From the NCBI GenBank assembly GCA_003134045.1, contig PLAH01000122.1, forward strand, positions 31,477 through 79,108: 47,632 nt of DNA, read 5' to 3'. Below are positions 1 through 8,665 of the stretch, one piece after another. The notes under the pieces are model-generated. The model saw only the letters and a program-made list of their open reading frames with translations. It had not been told where the DNA came from and did not search any database. Position numbers and translations under genes: made by a program. The DNA comes from Gammaproteobacteria bacterium. GTDB lineage: Bacteria; Pseudomonadota; Gammaproteobacteria; Steroidobacterales; Steroidobacteraceae. How positions within the stretch are numbered: the first letter of the stretch is position 1; the number at the start of each line of letters is the position of its first letter.

Positions 1-127
1 GTGGTATTCCTCAAGTGTCAAAAAATACCAACGCCCCAGATGCACGATAAAGTCGCTTCACCTCATCGACAAACGAGAAATTTTTGCAAGTCGCGTAATT
101 TTCCTCATGTGTCCGCGATCGCCGACA

Positions 128-1009
128 TCAAGCGACGCGGCAGCTGCGCAGGATCCACTGCGTGAGTTCCTGCAAATCCTCGCGTGCCCTGTCCTCCGGC
201 CGGTGCAATAGGACGTAGCTCTCATTTGTCGTCAATTCCGCGTCGAACAATTTCACCAGCCCGCCCGCCACGAAGCGATCGGCGCTCAGCCGCGACGGAA
301 CCAGCGCAACGCCGACTCCCTGTTCGGCCGCGAGAACCACGGCGGACATGGTGTCCAGCCGCACCAGCCGATTCGGCTTGATGGCGGCGATCCCTAGCCC
401 CAAGGCCCAGCGCTCCCACGCGTCACGCCGCTCCTCGTGCAGCAAGAGAGTCTTGCCGTTGAGATCGGCATACGTGTCGATGGGATTCTCTAGAAGAAAA
501 TCCGGCGAACAGGCCGCGATGAAGCTCTGTGCGAACAGCTCGTGCACGGTGAGGCCATCCCAGGGACCCGTGCCGACGACGATGGACAAATCCGCTTCCG
601 GCGGGTGAGTCTTGGGCGCGGAGAAGGTCGTCTCGATGCGGATATCCGTCTCCTCCCGCGCCTGCGAGAAAGAGGACAAGCGCGGCAGCAGCAGCTCGTT
701 CGCGAAGAACGGCGGAACGTTCAAGCGGATGATGGTGCGCCCATAGCGCACCTGCAGCTGCTCAGTCACCTTTTCGAGCTTGGCGAACACATCGTTGATG
801 TGTTCGAGGTAATGCGCGCCGGCATCCGTCAACGTGAGCGTTCGAACGCCCCGCTCGAACAACGCGACGCCCAGCTGCTCCTCGAGCGCCTTGATCTGAT
901 GGCTGACGGCGGAAGGCGTGACGAACAATTCTTCAGCGGCAGCTTTGAAGCTTTGCAGCTTGGCCGCGACCTGGAAGGTCTTCAGAAACTTGAGCGACGG
1001 CAAGCGCAT
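128..1009 (-). CDS. LysR-family transcriptional regulator, GcvA-like
   Basis: DNA-binding regulator of about 293 residues. An N-terminal winged helix-turn-helix (roughly residues 5-62; SFKAAAEELFVTPSAVSHQI followed by LEEQLGVALFER) is followed by a periplasmic-binding-like effector domain. The start MRLPSL fits the GcvA/AmpR branch, where regulators control glycine cleavage or beta-lactamase genes; the target here is unknown. The open frame extends four codons further to a TTG at 1021, but the ATG at 1009 is preferred. No divergently transcribed target lies next to it; the upstream gap contains only a CobW-like remnant. A piece of a diverged copy of its 3' region (copy at 210-290 here) is found at 15247-15327. 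Confidence 0.9.
   Translation of the reverse strand: MRLPSLKFLKTFQVAAKLQSFKAAAEELFVTPSAVSHQIKALEEQLGVALFERGVRTLTLTDAGAHYLEHINDVFAKLEKVTEQLQVRYGRTIIRLNVPPFFANELLLPRLSSFSQAREETDIRIETTFSAPKTHPPEADLSIVVGTGPWDGLTVHELFAQSFIAACSPDFLLENPIDTYADLNGKTLLLHEERRDAWERWALGLGIAAIKPNRLVRLDTMSAVVLAAEQGVGVALVPSRLSADRFVAGGLVKLFDAELTTNESYVLLHRPEDRAREDLQELTQWILRSCRVA
210..290. repeat. 81-bp segment shared with 15247-15327 (LysR copy)
   Basis: Within the LysR gene, encoding part of the effector domain around FDAELTTNESYVL. It aligns without gaps to 15247-15327 with 7 mismatches by eye (about 91% identity), in the same orientation. This is the in-gene copy; the other copy is a lone fragment. Confidence 0.9.
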
Positions 1010-1415
1010 ATTTTCAACCAAACCTACGGTTAAATCGGGGCGTTATTACCATTCGGTCCCTGAGGCATAGCCCAAGCTATAATATACCATCTGACTGAAG
1101 CAACATTCGTGCCAAGTGGATTTGCCCGGTAAATTGCGGGTGGCGGCGGCCGTCTTTCGAGCCGTTGCCATGTTCGCGGGCGCGCGCCGGCTCCCGCGCA
1201 CGGATCTGGCGCAAGGAACCCTACACGATGGCGAAGAACATTCAATGACGCATGCTCATGTCATTACCGGCACCTTCGGTGCGGGCAAAACCACTGCCGT
1301 CGGCGCCCATCACCACCGATGTCGCCGTGGGCGGCCTGCTCGGGGCTGAAACCCAGCTGAAGCCCGTTGGGTCTTTGGGCGGACTCGCCATATCCGCGCA
1401 GCGGATTCGACCGCG
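1010..1415. other. Intergenic stretch, mostly without genes
   Basis: About 400 bp between the LysR gene and the 2OG oxygenase gene. It has an AT-rich patch at about 1070-1090 with a TATAAT at 1078-1083 but no convincing -35 on either strand, and a short coding remnant (next entry). I see no RNA gene or riboswitch consensus. Confidence 0.5.
1245..1349 (+). pseudogene. CobW/P47K-like GTPase, N-terminal remnant
   Basis: From the ATG at 1245 the translation starts with THAHVITGTFGAGKTTAV. This fits the start of CobW/COG0523 metal-chaperone GTPases: a beta strand followed by a P-loop of the form GxxGxGKTT. Homology ends after about 18 codons; the rest (a His- and Arg-rich run to a stop at 1349) does not look like the family, and no later motif (switch or C-terminal domain) is found downstream before the convergent oxygenase gene. 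COG0523 proteins are usually over 300 residues. The simplest reading is the 5' scrap of a gene removed by deletion. A chance P-loop cannot be fully excluded. Confidence 0.5.
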
Positions 1416-1958
1416 TCAGCCGCGGCGTCTGAACCATCCGCTGAGGCTCAAGCGCGGGTCGCGCGTGCACAGCACCTCATGCTCTCGGCCCGCCGTCAGA
1501 AAGTAGACCAAGCGGCCGGCGATGGGCGCCACGTCGCGCGCACCGGCCGCACCGAAAATCCGCAATTCGCCGCCGGCGCCCGGCTCCCAGCTCTCGTTCA
1601 AGTACAGAATCATCGACACTTGGCGTTGGTTCCGCTCCTGCAATTGATCGAGATGGCGAGCATAACCGGCGCCCGGCGGATACCACGCATAGTGAAGTTC
1701 GAGGTCGAACAGCCCCAGGAACCCCTCGCGATTGAGCTCGAGCCGCAGCTCCTCCAGGTCCCGCAACAGCGCCCGCTCCGGCTCGAACAGCGGCTCGATC
1801 AACCAGCAAGTCGCATCGCCGCGAATGTCCTGTCGCCGCCGCAGACGCAGATCTGCACCCACGCGAGCCGCCTTGAAATCGCCCCGCGCGCGGCGCAGCT
1901 GTGCACATTCGATCAACTCGCGAATTCGCGCCGCGGAGAGGAACGCATCGCGAACCAC
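1416..1958 (-). CDS. 2OG-Fe(II) oxygenase (prolyl-hydroxylase/PiuC-like fold)
   Basis: Predicted 2-oxoglutarate- and iron-dependent oxygenase of about 180 residues. The facial triad is visible: HLD (H102, D104) after YPPGAGYARH, and H160 in GREHEVL; R169 in the DPRLSLSGWF segment would bind 2-oxoglutarate. The substrate cannot be told. The frame runs up to an ATG at 2198, but that part is an out-of-frame reading of the Lys-rich tail of the SET gene. The only ATG/GTG/TTG codon after the SET stop is GTG at 1958, used here, without a clear ribosome site, so the start is uncertain by up to 20 codons. It follows the SET gene closely and is probably cotranscribed with it. Confidence 0.8.
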   Translation of the reverse strand: MVRDAFLSAARIRELIECAQLRRARGDFKAARVGADLRLRRRQDIRGDATCWLIEPLFEPERALLRDLEELRLELNREGFLGLFDLELHYAWYPPGAGYARHLDQLQERNQRQVSMILYLNESWEPGAGGELRIFGAAGARDVAPIAGRLVYFLTAGREHEVLCTRDPRLSLSGWFRRRG

Positions 1959-2019
1959 GACGCCGCTGCCGTCGTCGAACAGATCGGCGCCCGTCCCGGG
2001 AACCCGCGAGCTGTCCGTA

Positions 2020-2712
2020 TCAGCGACCTCGGCGCGAGCGGACGGCCGCCGCTGCCTGCGACTTTTCCCCGGCCGATTTGCGGGCAGCCGCCTTGACTGC
2101 TGCCCTGGTTGTTGCCTTGCTGGTTGCCCTGCCTGCCGCCTTCTTGGCTGCGCCGCTCGCCGCCGTTCTCGCAGTCTTCTTTGCGGTCTTCTTCGCATTC
2201 TTCTTGGCCGGCCCGCCGCGCGCCTTTATCTTCGACTTCTTTTTGCGCGGCTTCTTGCGCGCGACCAGCATGCTGCCCCGGCACTTCGCGGCGCCGCAAC
2301 GGCAGGCGAAAATCTCGTCCACGTTGGGCGGATCCTCGGGATCGCGTTGGATCTGATAATCGTAGGCCAGCTCTTCGCCGGGCTGAATGGTCTTGATCGC
2401 CTCCACATAAATGCGTTTGTTCTGTGAAGCGCTTTCGCAGTTCGGATCGCACCCGTGGTTGATGTAGCGCGCATCGTTGCCGCCGATGCCGCCATCGATC
2501 ACCGTCTTCGAGTCGACCGTGAACAGAAACGTATGGTTGTCGTTCGGATCCTTGTTCTCATAGCGCGCGTCGGCTTCCTCATGGCTCACTCGGTCGCCGA
2601 GATATTCCATGATGGTCGTGCCCTTGCGAATCCGCCGCAACGCGAACACGCCATAACCATGGACGGGCGAGTGACGTACTTCGATCAGGGGCGGGCGCGC
2701 GCGCTTCTTCAT
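2020..2712 (-). CDS. SET-domain lysine methyltransferase with histone-H1-like tail
   Basis: Predicted protein-lysine methyltransferase using S-adenosylmethionine, 230 residues. SET signatures are all present: YGVFA at 20-24, NHGCDPNC at 85-92, GEELAYDY at 112-119, and a post-SET zinc motif CRCGAAKC at 137-144. Residues 151-230 form a strongly basic Lys/Ala/Arg/Thr tail (KK, AKK and TAKK repeats) resembling histone H1 C-termini and bacterial histone-like proteins, which suggests nucleic-acid binding. An AGGA ribosome site lies 6 nt before the ATG, inside the palindrome at 2711-2722. It is fourth in the minus-strand run rlmI-lgt-thyA-SET-2OG. Bacterial SET proteins are known; the native substrate of this one is not evident. 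Confidence 0.92.
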   Translation of the reverse strand: MKKRARPPLIEVRHSPVHGYGVFALRRIRKGTTIMEYLGDRVSHEEADARYENKDPNDNHTFLFTVDSKTVIDGGIGGNDARYINHGCDPNCESASQNKRIYVEAIKTIQPGEELAYDYQIQRDPEDPPNVDEIFACRCGAAKCRGSMLVARKKPRKKKSKIKARGGPAKKNAKKTAKKTARTAASGAAKKAAGRATSKATTRAAVKAAARKSAGEKSQAAAAVRSRRGR

Positions 2713-2722
2713 AGGATCCTAT
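2711..2722. promoter_or_regulatory. 12-bp perfect palindrome over the SET gene ribosome site
   Basis: ATAGGATCCTAT reads the same on both strands. It covers the AGGA ribosome site and reaches into the ATG of the SET gene. It could be an operator or simply chance; no second copy was noticed in the window. Confidence 0.35.
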
Positions 2723-2751
2723 AGGTGGTGGCTCGGGAACGGTCGCGAGGC

Positions 2752-3546
2752 TCAGACGGCGATCGGAGCTTTGATCGCGGCGTGATATACATAATTCTGA
2801 ATATCGAAATCGTCAAACGAATAATCGAACAAGCTCGGCGGCCGGCGCCGGATGTGCAGCCGCGGCAGCGGATAGGGGCTTCTCGACAACTGCAGGTCGA
2901 CCTGGTCCAGATGATTCAGGTACAGGTGGCAATCGCCCCCCGTCCAGACGAAGTCCCCCACGCTCAAATCGCATTGCTGAGCGACCATGTGCGTGAGCAG
3001 GGCGTACGATGCGATGTTGAACGGCACGCCCAGCAAGGCGTCGGCGCTGCGCTGGTAGAGCTGGCAGGACAAGCGATTCTCGGCCACGTAAAACTGAAAC
3101 AGCGCGTGACACGGCAAGAGCGCCATCCGATCCAGCTCGCCCACGTTCCACGCGCTGACCACCAGCCGCCGCGAGTCCGGATTGCTCTTGATCTGCTCGA
3201 CCAGGCGCGCCAGTTGGTCGATGCTGGCGCCGTCGGCCGTGGGCCAGCTGCGCCACTGCTTGCCGTACACCGGTCCGAGATTGCCGTCCGCGTCCGCCCA
3301 TTCGTCCCAAATGGTCACCGCGTTGTCGCGCAGATACTGGACGTTGGTATCGCCTTTCAAGAACCACAGCAGCTCGTGAATGATGGAGCGCACATGCAGC
3401 TTCTTGGTGGTGACCAGCGGAAATCCCCGACTCAAGTCGAAGCGCATCTGGTAGCCGAACACGCTCAAGGTGCCGGTGCCGGTGCGATCTGCCTTGGGCA
3501 CGCCGCCCTTGCGAATGTGACGCAGGAACTCGAGATACTGCAGCAC
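2752..3546 (-). CDS. thyA: Thymidylate synthase
   Basis: Converts dUMP to dTMP with methylene-tetrahydrofolate; cytosolic. The 264 residues equal the E. coli enzyme. Visible signatures: [12 protein letters not shown] (phosphate-binding Arg), [10 protein letters not shown], the catalytic Cys in [32 protein letters not shown], and the C-terminal PIAV. The start is the GTG at 3546, two bases after the lgt stop, with GAGGCC as ribosome site inside lgt; the longer frame to 3900 is an out-of-frame reading of lgt. The lgt-thyA order is the same as in many gammaproteobacteria. Confidence 0.98.
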   Translation of the reverse strand: MLQYLEFLRHIRKGGVPKADRTGTGTLSVFGYQMRFDLSRGFPLVTTKKLHVRSIIHELLWFLKGDTNVQYLRDNAVTIWDEWADADGNLGPVYGKQWRSWPTADGASIDQLARLVEQIKSNPDSRRLVVSAWNVGELDRMALLPCHALFQFYVAENRLSCQLYQRSADALLGVPFNIASYALLTHMVAQQCDLSVGDFVWTGGDCHLYLNHLDQVDLQLSRSPYPLPRLHIRRRPPSLFDYSFDDFDIQNYVYHAAIKAPIAV

Positions 3547-3548
3547 GG

Positions 3549-4385
3549 TCAGGCCTCGAGAGTGCTCAGGTTGCCGCTCGTTTGGTTGCGGCGATAGGCA
3601 TATATCATGACGATCGCGCCGATGAAGATCATCGGGGTGGTGAGCAGCATGCCCATGGTCAACCAGCTGCCCGCGAGGTATCCGATGTTGGCATCGGGCA
3701 GCCGCACCCACTCCACCGCGAAGCGGCCGCAGCCGTACAAGATCAGGAATAGCCCCGTGGGCGCCAGCCGGGGCCGCGGCGTGCTGGTATACCACCACAC
3801 GATCAGGAACAGCACCAGACCTTCCAAGCCCGCCTCGTAAAGCTGGGACGGATGCCGCGCCACCAGCACGCCCTCGGCATTGGGCACGCCGAAGCCCCAC
3901 GGCAGGTCCGTGGGTTTACCCCAGAGTTCGCCATTGATGAAGTTGCCGAAACGGCCCGCCATCAAGCCGATCCCGGGCAGCGGCGCGAGAAAATCCAACA
4001 CGTCGGGAATCTTCTTGGCCTTGACACGGGCGAACAGGATGCCCGCCAGCACGACGCCCGTGATGCCGCCGTGGAACGACATGCCGCCATCCCAGATGTG
4101 GAAAACATTCAACCAATTCTCGGCGATCACGTCGTGCCCGTAGAATACGCACCAGCCGACCCGGCCGCCGACGATCACCCCGATGGCGCTGTAGAAGATG
4201 AGATCGTCGATGTCGAGGGCGGTCCACGTCGACCCCGGCTGGCGCGCGCGGTAGCGCGCCAGCCACCATGCCGCGACGAAGCCGATGAGGTACATGATGC
4301 CGTACCAGTGCACGCGCAGCGGTCCAACGCCAAAGAACGGGCCGACCGAGACGGCGACGGGATTGATGTTCGGGTAGGTGAGCAT
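3549..4385 (-). CDS. lgt: Prolipoprotein diacylglyceryl transferase
   Basis: Integral inner-membrane enzyme that moves diacylglycerol from phosphatidylglycerol to the lipobox cysteine of prolipoproteins, the first lipoprotein maturation step. 278 residues with about seven hydrophobic segments. The Lgt signature [13 protein letters not shown] and the upstream [11 protein letters not shown] segment with its conserved His are clear. It lies 4 bp downstream of rlmI and 2 bp upstream of thyA, so it is translated within one transcript. Confidence 0.97.
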   Translation of the reverse strand: MLTYPNINPVAVSVGPFFGVGPLRVHWYGIMYLIGFVAAWWLARYRARQPGSTWTALDIDDLIFYSAIGVIVGGRVGWCVFYGHDVIAENWLNVFHIWDGGMSFHGGITGVVLAGILFARVKAKKIPDVLDFLAPLPGIGLMAGRFGNFINGELWGKPTDLPWGFGVPNAEGVLVARHPSQLYEAGLEGLVLFLIVWWYTSTPRPRLAPTGLFLILYGCGRFAVEWVRLPDANIGYLAGSWLTMGMLLTTPMIFIGAIVMIYAYRRNQTSGNLSTLEA

Positions 4386-4389
4386 GGCT

Positions 4390-5601
4390 CTACTTTAAAC
4401 CGTCGGTCACCCGACAGAAATAGGCTTTCAGGTAACGCGTCTCGGGGATCGCCGGGTGTACCGGATGGTCGGGAGCCTGCCCGCCCAGCTCGAGAATCTG
4501 CACATGCCGGGCGGTCGCATTGGCCGCCTTGGCGATCGCGTCCCGCAGCTCATCGACGCTCACATGATACGAGCAGGAACAGGACACCAGAATACCGTCG
4601 GTCGCCAGCACCTGCATCGCGAGCTGGTTCAGCCGTTTGTAGGCGGCCAATGCCTTCGGCACATCTTTGCGGCGCTTCGCGAACGCCGGCGGATCGACGA
4701 TGACCACGTCGAAGCGGGCCTTCTCCTTGACCAGGGTCTCGAGCACGTCGAATGCGTCGCCTTTGTGCACGGAGATCTTCAGCCCATTGCGCTCGCCGTT
4801 CTTGGCGGCCAATTCCAGCGCCGCCGACGATGAGTCGACGCAGGTGACCTCGGACGCACCGCTTCTCGCGGCGCGTACGCCCCAGGCGCCCACATAGCTG
4901 AATACGTCCAGCACTTTCGCGCCCTTGCGCACGTATTTCGACAATGCCCGCCGATTGGCCGCCTGGTCGAAGAACCAGCCGGTCTTCTGACCCTCGGCGA
5001 GGGGCGCGCTGAATTTGAGGCCGTCCTCGACGACCAGGCCCAGTTCGTCGAATTGCCCCTTCGCCGCCTCGACATAGCTCGGCAGGCCTTCCAGTTCGCG
5101 CGCACTGCTGTCGTTCTTGAACAGCAATGCCTCGCACTCGAGCACCTGCAGCACCGCCTCTCGAATGTAGGGCTTGAGCAACTCCATGCCTGCGGTGCCG
5201 ATCTGCACCACGCACTGGCTGCCATAGCGATCGATCACCAAGCCGGGCAAACCGTCGGATTCGCCGTACACCACGCGGTAGTAGGGCTCCGCATACAAAC
5301 GCTCGCGCAGCGCGAGCGCGATGCGGATGCGTGCCGCGAACCACGCCGTGTCCGGCACCTGCCACGTGCCCAGCATGCGCGCGCTGATGAGCGACTTCGG
5401 ATTCACGTACGCCAGTCCCAACGCCTTGTCGTTGTGCGCGAGGACACGCACCAGCGCTCCCGGCGTGAACTTGGTCAACGCCGTCTGCCGGGTGTCGACC
5501 TCGTTGCTGAAGACCCAAAGATGGCCTGCGTGCAAGCGGCGATCTTCATTGCGTTTCAATCGCAGCGCAGGCAATTCTGCGGCGGTGACGGATTCAGACA
5601 T
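4390..5601 (-). CDS. rlmI: 23S rRNA (cytosine-C5)-methyltransferase RlmI family
   Basis: SAM-dependent class I methyltransferase of the RlmI/YccW family, which methylates C1962 of 23S rRNA in E. coli. An N-terminal PUA domain (about residues 10-90; LRLKRNEDRRLHAGHLWVFS) precedes the Rossmann methyltransferase domain with VLDVFSYVGAWG as SAM loop and VDPPAFAKRRKDV plus SCSCSYHVS as catalytic motifs. The ATG at 5601 (MSESVTA) is preferred; the frame extends 10 codons further to 5631. It opens the lgt-thyA-SET run and is divergent from the YyaL-type gene. Confidence 0.93.
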   Translation of the reverse strand: MSESVTAAELPALRLKRNEDRRLHAGHLWVFSNEVDTRQTALTKFTPGALVRVLAHNDKALGLAYVNPKSLISARMLGTWQVPDTAWFAARIRIALALRERLYAEPYYRVVYGESDGLPGLVIDRYGSQCVVQIGTAGMELLKPYIREAVLQVLECEALLFKNDSSARELEGLPSYVEAAKGQFDELGLVVEDGLKFSAPLAEGQKTGWFFDQAANRRALSKYVRKGAKVLDVFSYVGAWGVRAARSGASEVTCVDSSSAALELAAKNGERNGLKISVHKGDAFDVLETLVKEKARFDVVIVDPPAFAKRRKDVPKALAAYKRLNQLAMQVLATDGILVSCSCSYHVSVDELRDAIAKAANATARHVQILELGGQAPDHPVHPAIPETRYLKAYFCRVTDGLK

Positions 5602-5654
5602 GGAAAGTACTTCGGTTATAGTGGCCCGCATTCTAACTGACCACGACCGGTAAC

Positions 5655-7760
5655 ATGCAGCGCAATCACCTGGCCGACGAAACCAGTCCGTATTTGCAGC
5701 AGCACGCCCTCAATCCCGTGGATTGGTATCCCTGGGGAGAGGCCGCGCTCGGCCTCGCCAAACGGGAAAACAAGCCCATTCTGCTGTCGGTGGGATATTC
5801 GGCGTGCCATTGGTGTCACGTGATGGCGCACGAGTCCTTCGAGGATCCGGCGACCGCCGCGCTGATGAACCGACTGTTCGTCAACATCAAGGTCGACCGC
5901 GAGGAACGGCCCGACTTGGACAGAATCTACCAGGTCGCGCAGCAGCTCATCACGCAGCGCTCCGGCGGCTGGCCGTTGACCATGTTCCTCTCGCCCGAGG
6001 ATCAGCAGCCTTTTTTCGGAGGCACCTACTTCCCCAAGGAACGGCGGCAGGGCATGCCCGCCTTCGCCGACATCCTCGCGCGCGTCGCCGACTATTTCAG
6101 CCACCATGCGGCGGAGGTTCGGCAGCAAAACGCGCAACTCGCGCTGGCGTTCGAACGGCTCACCCCGGGCATCGCGACGCCGCGCGATTCGGCGCCGGGC
6201 GCGGGGTCGTCCGCCGCCACGGATCTCGACGCCGCACCCGACCGCACGCTGCTCAAGGGCGCGCGGGATGCGCTCGAACAAAGCTTCGATGGACAATTTG
6301 GCGGTTTCGGCCGCGCGCCGAAATTTCCGCAGGTTCCCAGCCTCGAGCGCTGCCTGCGGCATTGGTACGCCTCGGCGGAGAAACCCTCCCCGGACCTCAA
6401 GGCGCTGTACATGGCGACGCTCACGCTCACTCGAATGGCGGAAGGGGGGATTTACGACCAGCTGGGCGGCGGTTTTTCCCGCTATTCGGTCGACGAATTC
6501 TGGATGATTCCGCACTTCGAGAAAATGCTGTACGACAACGGTCAATTGCTCGCCGTCTACGCCCAGGCGAGTTTGGCCACCGGCGAGGCGTTATTCGGCC
6601 GCGTCGCCGGCGAAACGGCCGACTGGATGCTGCGCGACATGCGCTCTCCCGAGGGAGCGTTCTATTCGAGCCTGGACGCCGATTCCGAGGGCCACGAGGG
6701 CAGGTTCTACGTGTGGAACCGTGCCGAGGTGCAAAGCCTCCTGGCACCGGCCGAATACCCGCCGTTCGCGCGACGCTTCGGAATCGACCGCGAACCGAAC
6801 TTCGAGGGCCAGTGGCACCTGCACGCCCACGAGCCGTTGGAATCGTGCGGCGAGCACGGCGATGTCTCGGTGGGCACGCTCATCGATGCCGCGCGCGCCA
6901 AGCTGCTGGCGGCGCGCGATCTCAAGGTATGGCCCGGCCGCGATGAGAAAATACTGACATCCTGGAACGCGTTGACCATCAAGGGTCTGGCGATTGCGGG
7001 GCGGGTGCTGCATCGCCCCGACCTCACCGCGGCAGCCAGCGCAGCGGTCGACTTCATCCGCCGCAAACTCTGGCGCAACGGCCGCTTGCTCGCGACGTAC
7101 AAGGATGGCCGCGCCCACCTGCCGGCGTATCTCGACGATTACGCCTTCCTTGCGGACGCCTTGTTGGAACTGCTGCAGAATCGCTGGCGCAGCAGCGATC
7201 TCGAATTTGCCCGCGCCCTCATCGAAGTCCTGCTGGAGCGGTTCGAGGACCGCGACGGCGGCGGCTTTTATTTCACCGCCTCCGATCATGAGCGGCTCAT
7301 CCATCGCAGCAAGACCTTCAGCGACGACTCGATGCCGTCGGGCAACGGCATCGCCGCATCGGTGCTGTACCGGATGGGATACCTGCTGGGTGAGCTGCGT
7401 TATCTGGACGCCGCGGAACGCACCTTGCGCGCCGCCTCGTCCATGATGTCGCAGTACCCGCAGGCCCACATGAGTTCGTTGAACGCCTTGGCAGACCGCG
7501 CGGCACCGATGCAGATTCTCATCATCCGCGGCGAGGCGGCGCAAGCCGAGCGCTGGTCGCGCGAGCTGGGCGCACTGTACGCCCCGACCCGCATGATTTT
7601 TGCGATCGCCAAGGATGCCGCGGAACTGCCGCCCGCGTTGGCCGACAAGCCCGCCGGCGCATCGACGACGGCCTATCTATGCACGGGAATGGCCTGTTCG
7701 GCGCCGCTCAACGATCTCGGAGAAATCGTCCGCACGCTCGCCGCGCGTATCACCCCTTAA
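5655..7760 (+). CDS. Thioredoxin-domain protein, YyaL/SSP411 (DUF255) family
   Basis: 701-residue cytosolic protein, the family's normal length. The N-terminal 170 residues form a thioredoxin-like domain with [14 protein letters not shown] and a CHWC motif ([16 protein letters not shown]); the rest is an alpha/alpha toroid related to glycoside hydrolases and epimerases ([29 protein letters not shown]-like segment at about residue 430). The biochemical function is unknown in bacteria; the human relative is SPATA20. The 3' end overlaps the convergent HIT-like gene by 11 bp. Confidence 0.93.
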   Translation: MQRNHLADETSPYLQQHALNPVDWYPWGEAALGLAKRENKPILLSVGYSACHWCHVMAHESFEDPATAALMNRLFVNIKVDREERPDLDRIYQVAQQLITQRSGGWPLTMFLSPEDQQPFFGGTYFPKERRQGMPAFADILARVADYFSHHAAEVRQQNAQLALAFERLTPGIATPRDSAPGAGSSAATDLDAAPDRTLLKGARDALEQSFDGQFGGFGRAPKFPQVPSLERCLRHWYASAEKPSPDLKALYMATLTLTRMAEGGIYDQLGGGFSRYSVDEFWMIPHFEKMLYDNGQLLAVYAQASLATGEALFGRVAGETADWMLRDMRSPEGAFYSSLDADSEGHEGRFYVWNRAEVQSLLAPAEYPPFARRFGIDREPNFEGQWHLHAHEPLESCGEHGDVSVGTLIDAARAKLLAARDLKVWPGRDEKILTSWNALTIKGLAIAGRVLHRPDLTAAASAAVDFIRRKLWRNGRLLATYKDGRAHLPAYLDDYAFLADALLELLQNRWRSSDLEFARALIEVLLERFEDRDGGGFYFTASDHERLIHRSKTFSDDSMPSGNGIAASVLYRMGYLLGELRYLDAAERTLRAASSMMSQYPQAHMSSLNALADRAAPMQILIIRGEAAQAERWSRELGALYAPTRMIFAIAKDAAELPPALADKPAGASTTAYLCTGMACSAPLNDLGEIVRTLAARITP

Positions 7761-8220
7761 GCGGCGGCTTCGCAAGATGGCCGGCGATGCGGCGCTGCAG
7801 TTCGCCGTGCAACGCCGCCGAGTACTCGGGCGCTGCCGTCCAATCGAGCGCCCATGGCTGAGCCGTTCGAGTCGCCACCGGCTCCGCTGCGTGGCGCGGG
7901 AACAGATGGGCGTGCAGCGCCGGCTCGAGATTGCCGAACATCGCGTAATTGACGCGCGAGGCCGCGGTACTGGCGAGAATCGCATCGCCCACCAAGGCCA
8001 TGTCCGCAAGAAAGCGTTCGCGGTTCACCGGCGTCATGACGTTCAGATGCGGCACCACAGGGTCGGGCAGCAGCAGGCAATACCCCGCGAACACCTGCCG
8101 CTCGCCCATGACCACCCAACCCGACACGACTCGGGCCACCAGCGGAGGATACTCGCCCGTTCGGCACCGCTGCACCATCCGGTGTATCGCGGTGTGAGAT
8201 TCACCCAGCGAGGCGCTCAT
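7750..8220 (-). CDS. HIT-like nucleotide-binding protein
   Basis: 156 residues. The segments [19 protein letters not shown] (strand pattern of HIT hydrolases), [15 protein letters not shown] and [13 protein letters not shown] resemble diadenosine-polyphosphate hydrolase-like HIT proteins, but the His triad is incomplete: HAH is followed by LFPRH rather than a third alternating His. Substrate unknown. The ATG at 8220 overlaps the stop of the upstream cytochrome gene as ATGA, so both are probably coupled; longer frames upstream are shadows of that gene. Confidence 0.7.
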   Translation of the reverse strand: MSASLGESHTAIHRMVQRCRTGEYPPLVARVVSGWVVMGERQVFAGYCLLLPDPVVPHLNVMTPVNRERFLADMALVGDAILASTAASRVNYAMFGNLEPALHAHLFPRHAAEPVATRTAQPWALDWTAAPEYSAALHGELQRRIAGHLAKPPLKG

Positions 8221-8648
8221 TCTCCATCCCCCAACGCCTGCTCGATCGCCGCCGCATCGACCGCCGAGCCCGCATTGCCAAAATGCGATCGCAGGTAGGT
8301 AAACAGCGCGGCCGCATCCTGCGCCTTCATCCAACCGAATTGGCGCATATTCGTAGGATACCGCCCCGGCGGCAGGGACGCAGGTCTCACCCCTTTGATC
8401 ACCCAGAGAGCCAGTTCTTTCGGATCTCCCAGAACCACCGGCGATCCGGCCAAGCTCGGGTACACTTCCGGAATACCCCGCGCATCTTCCTGGTGGCACG
8501 CGACGCAGTATCCACTGTAAATTCGTGCTCCCGTCTCCAAGTCGGCCGTGAGCGGGGCGGACGCATGATCCAAGTCGGAGTTGTCTCCTGAACAGCCGGC
8601 CACGGCGCACAGGAGCGCGGCCGGCAACCATGCGGCGTGTTTATACAT
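8217..8648 (-). CDS. Cytochrome c lipoprotein
   Basis: Small c-type cytochrome, 143 residues, predicted membrane-anchored in the periplasm. An N-terminal signal ends in a lipobox (CAVAGC, Cys19). The heme motif is CVACH at about 48-52; the sixth ligand is likely a Met in the NMRQFGWM segment. Class I cytochrome c fold with ARIYSGYCVACH, YPSLAGSP and FTYLRSHFGN. It probably carries single electrons to an oxidase or a dehydrogenase partner not in this window. Its 3' end is coupled (ATGA) to the HIT-like gene; its 5' end is divergent from the L,D-transpeptidase gene, 17 bp away. Confidence 0.88.
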   Translation of the reverse strand: MYKHAAWLPAALLCAVAGCSGDNSDLDHASAPLTADLETGARIYSGYCVACHQEDARGIPEVYPSLAGSPVVLGDPKELALWVIKGVRPASLPPGRYPTNMRQFGWMKAQDAAALFTYLRSHFGNAGSAVDAAAIEQALGDGE

Positions 8649-8665
8649 CCGGGAAATCCTAGCAA

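Noticed and set aside
1070..1090. TATAAT at 1078-1083 as a promoter
   Set aside because: No -35 box at proper spacing on either strand and no intact gene to serve on the plus strand.
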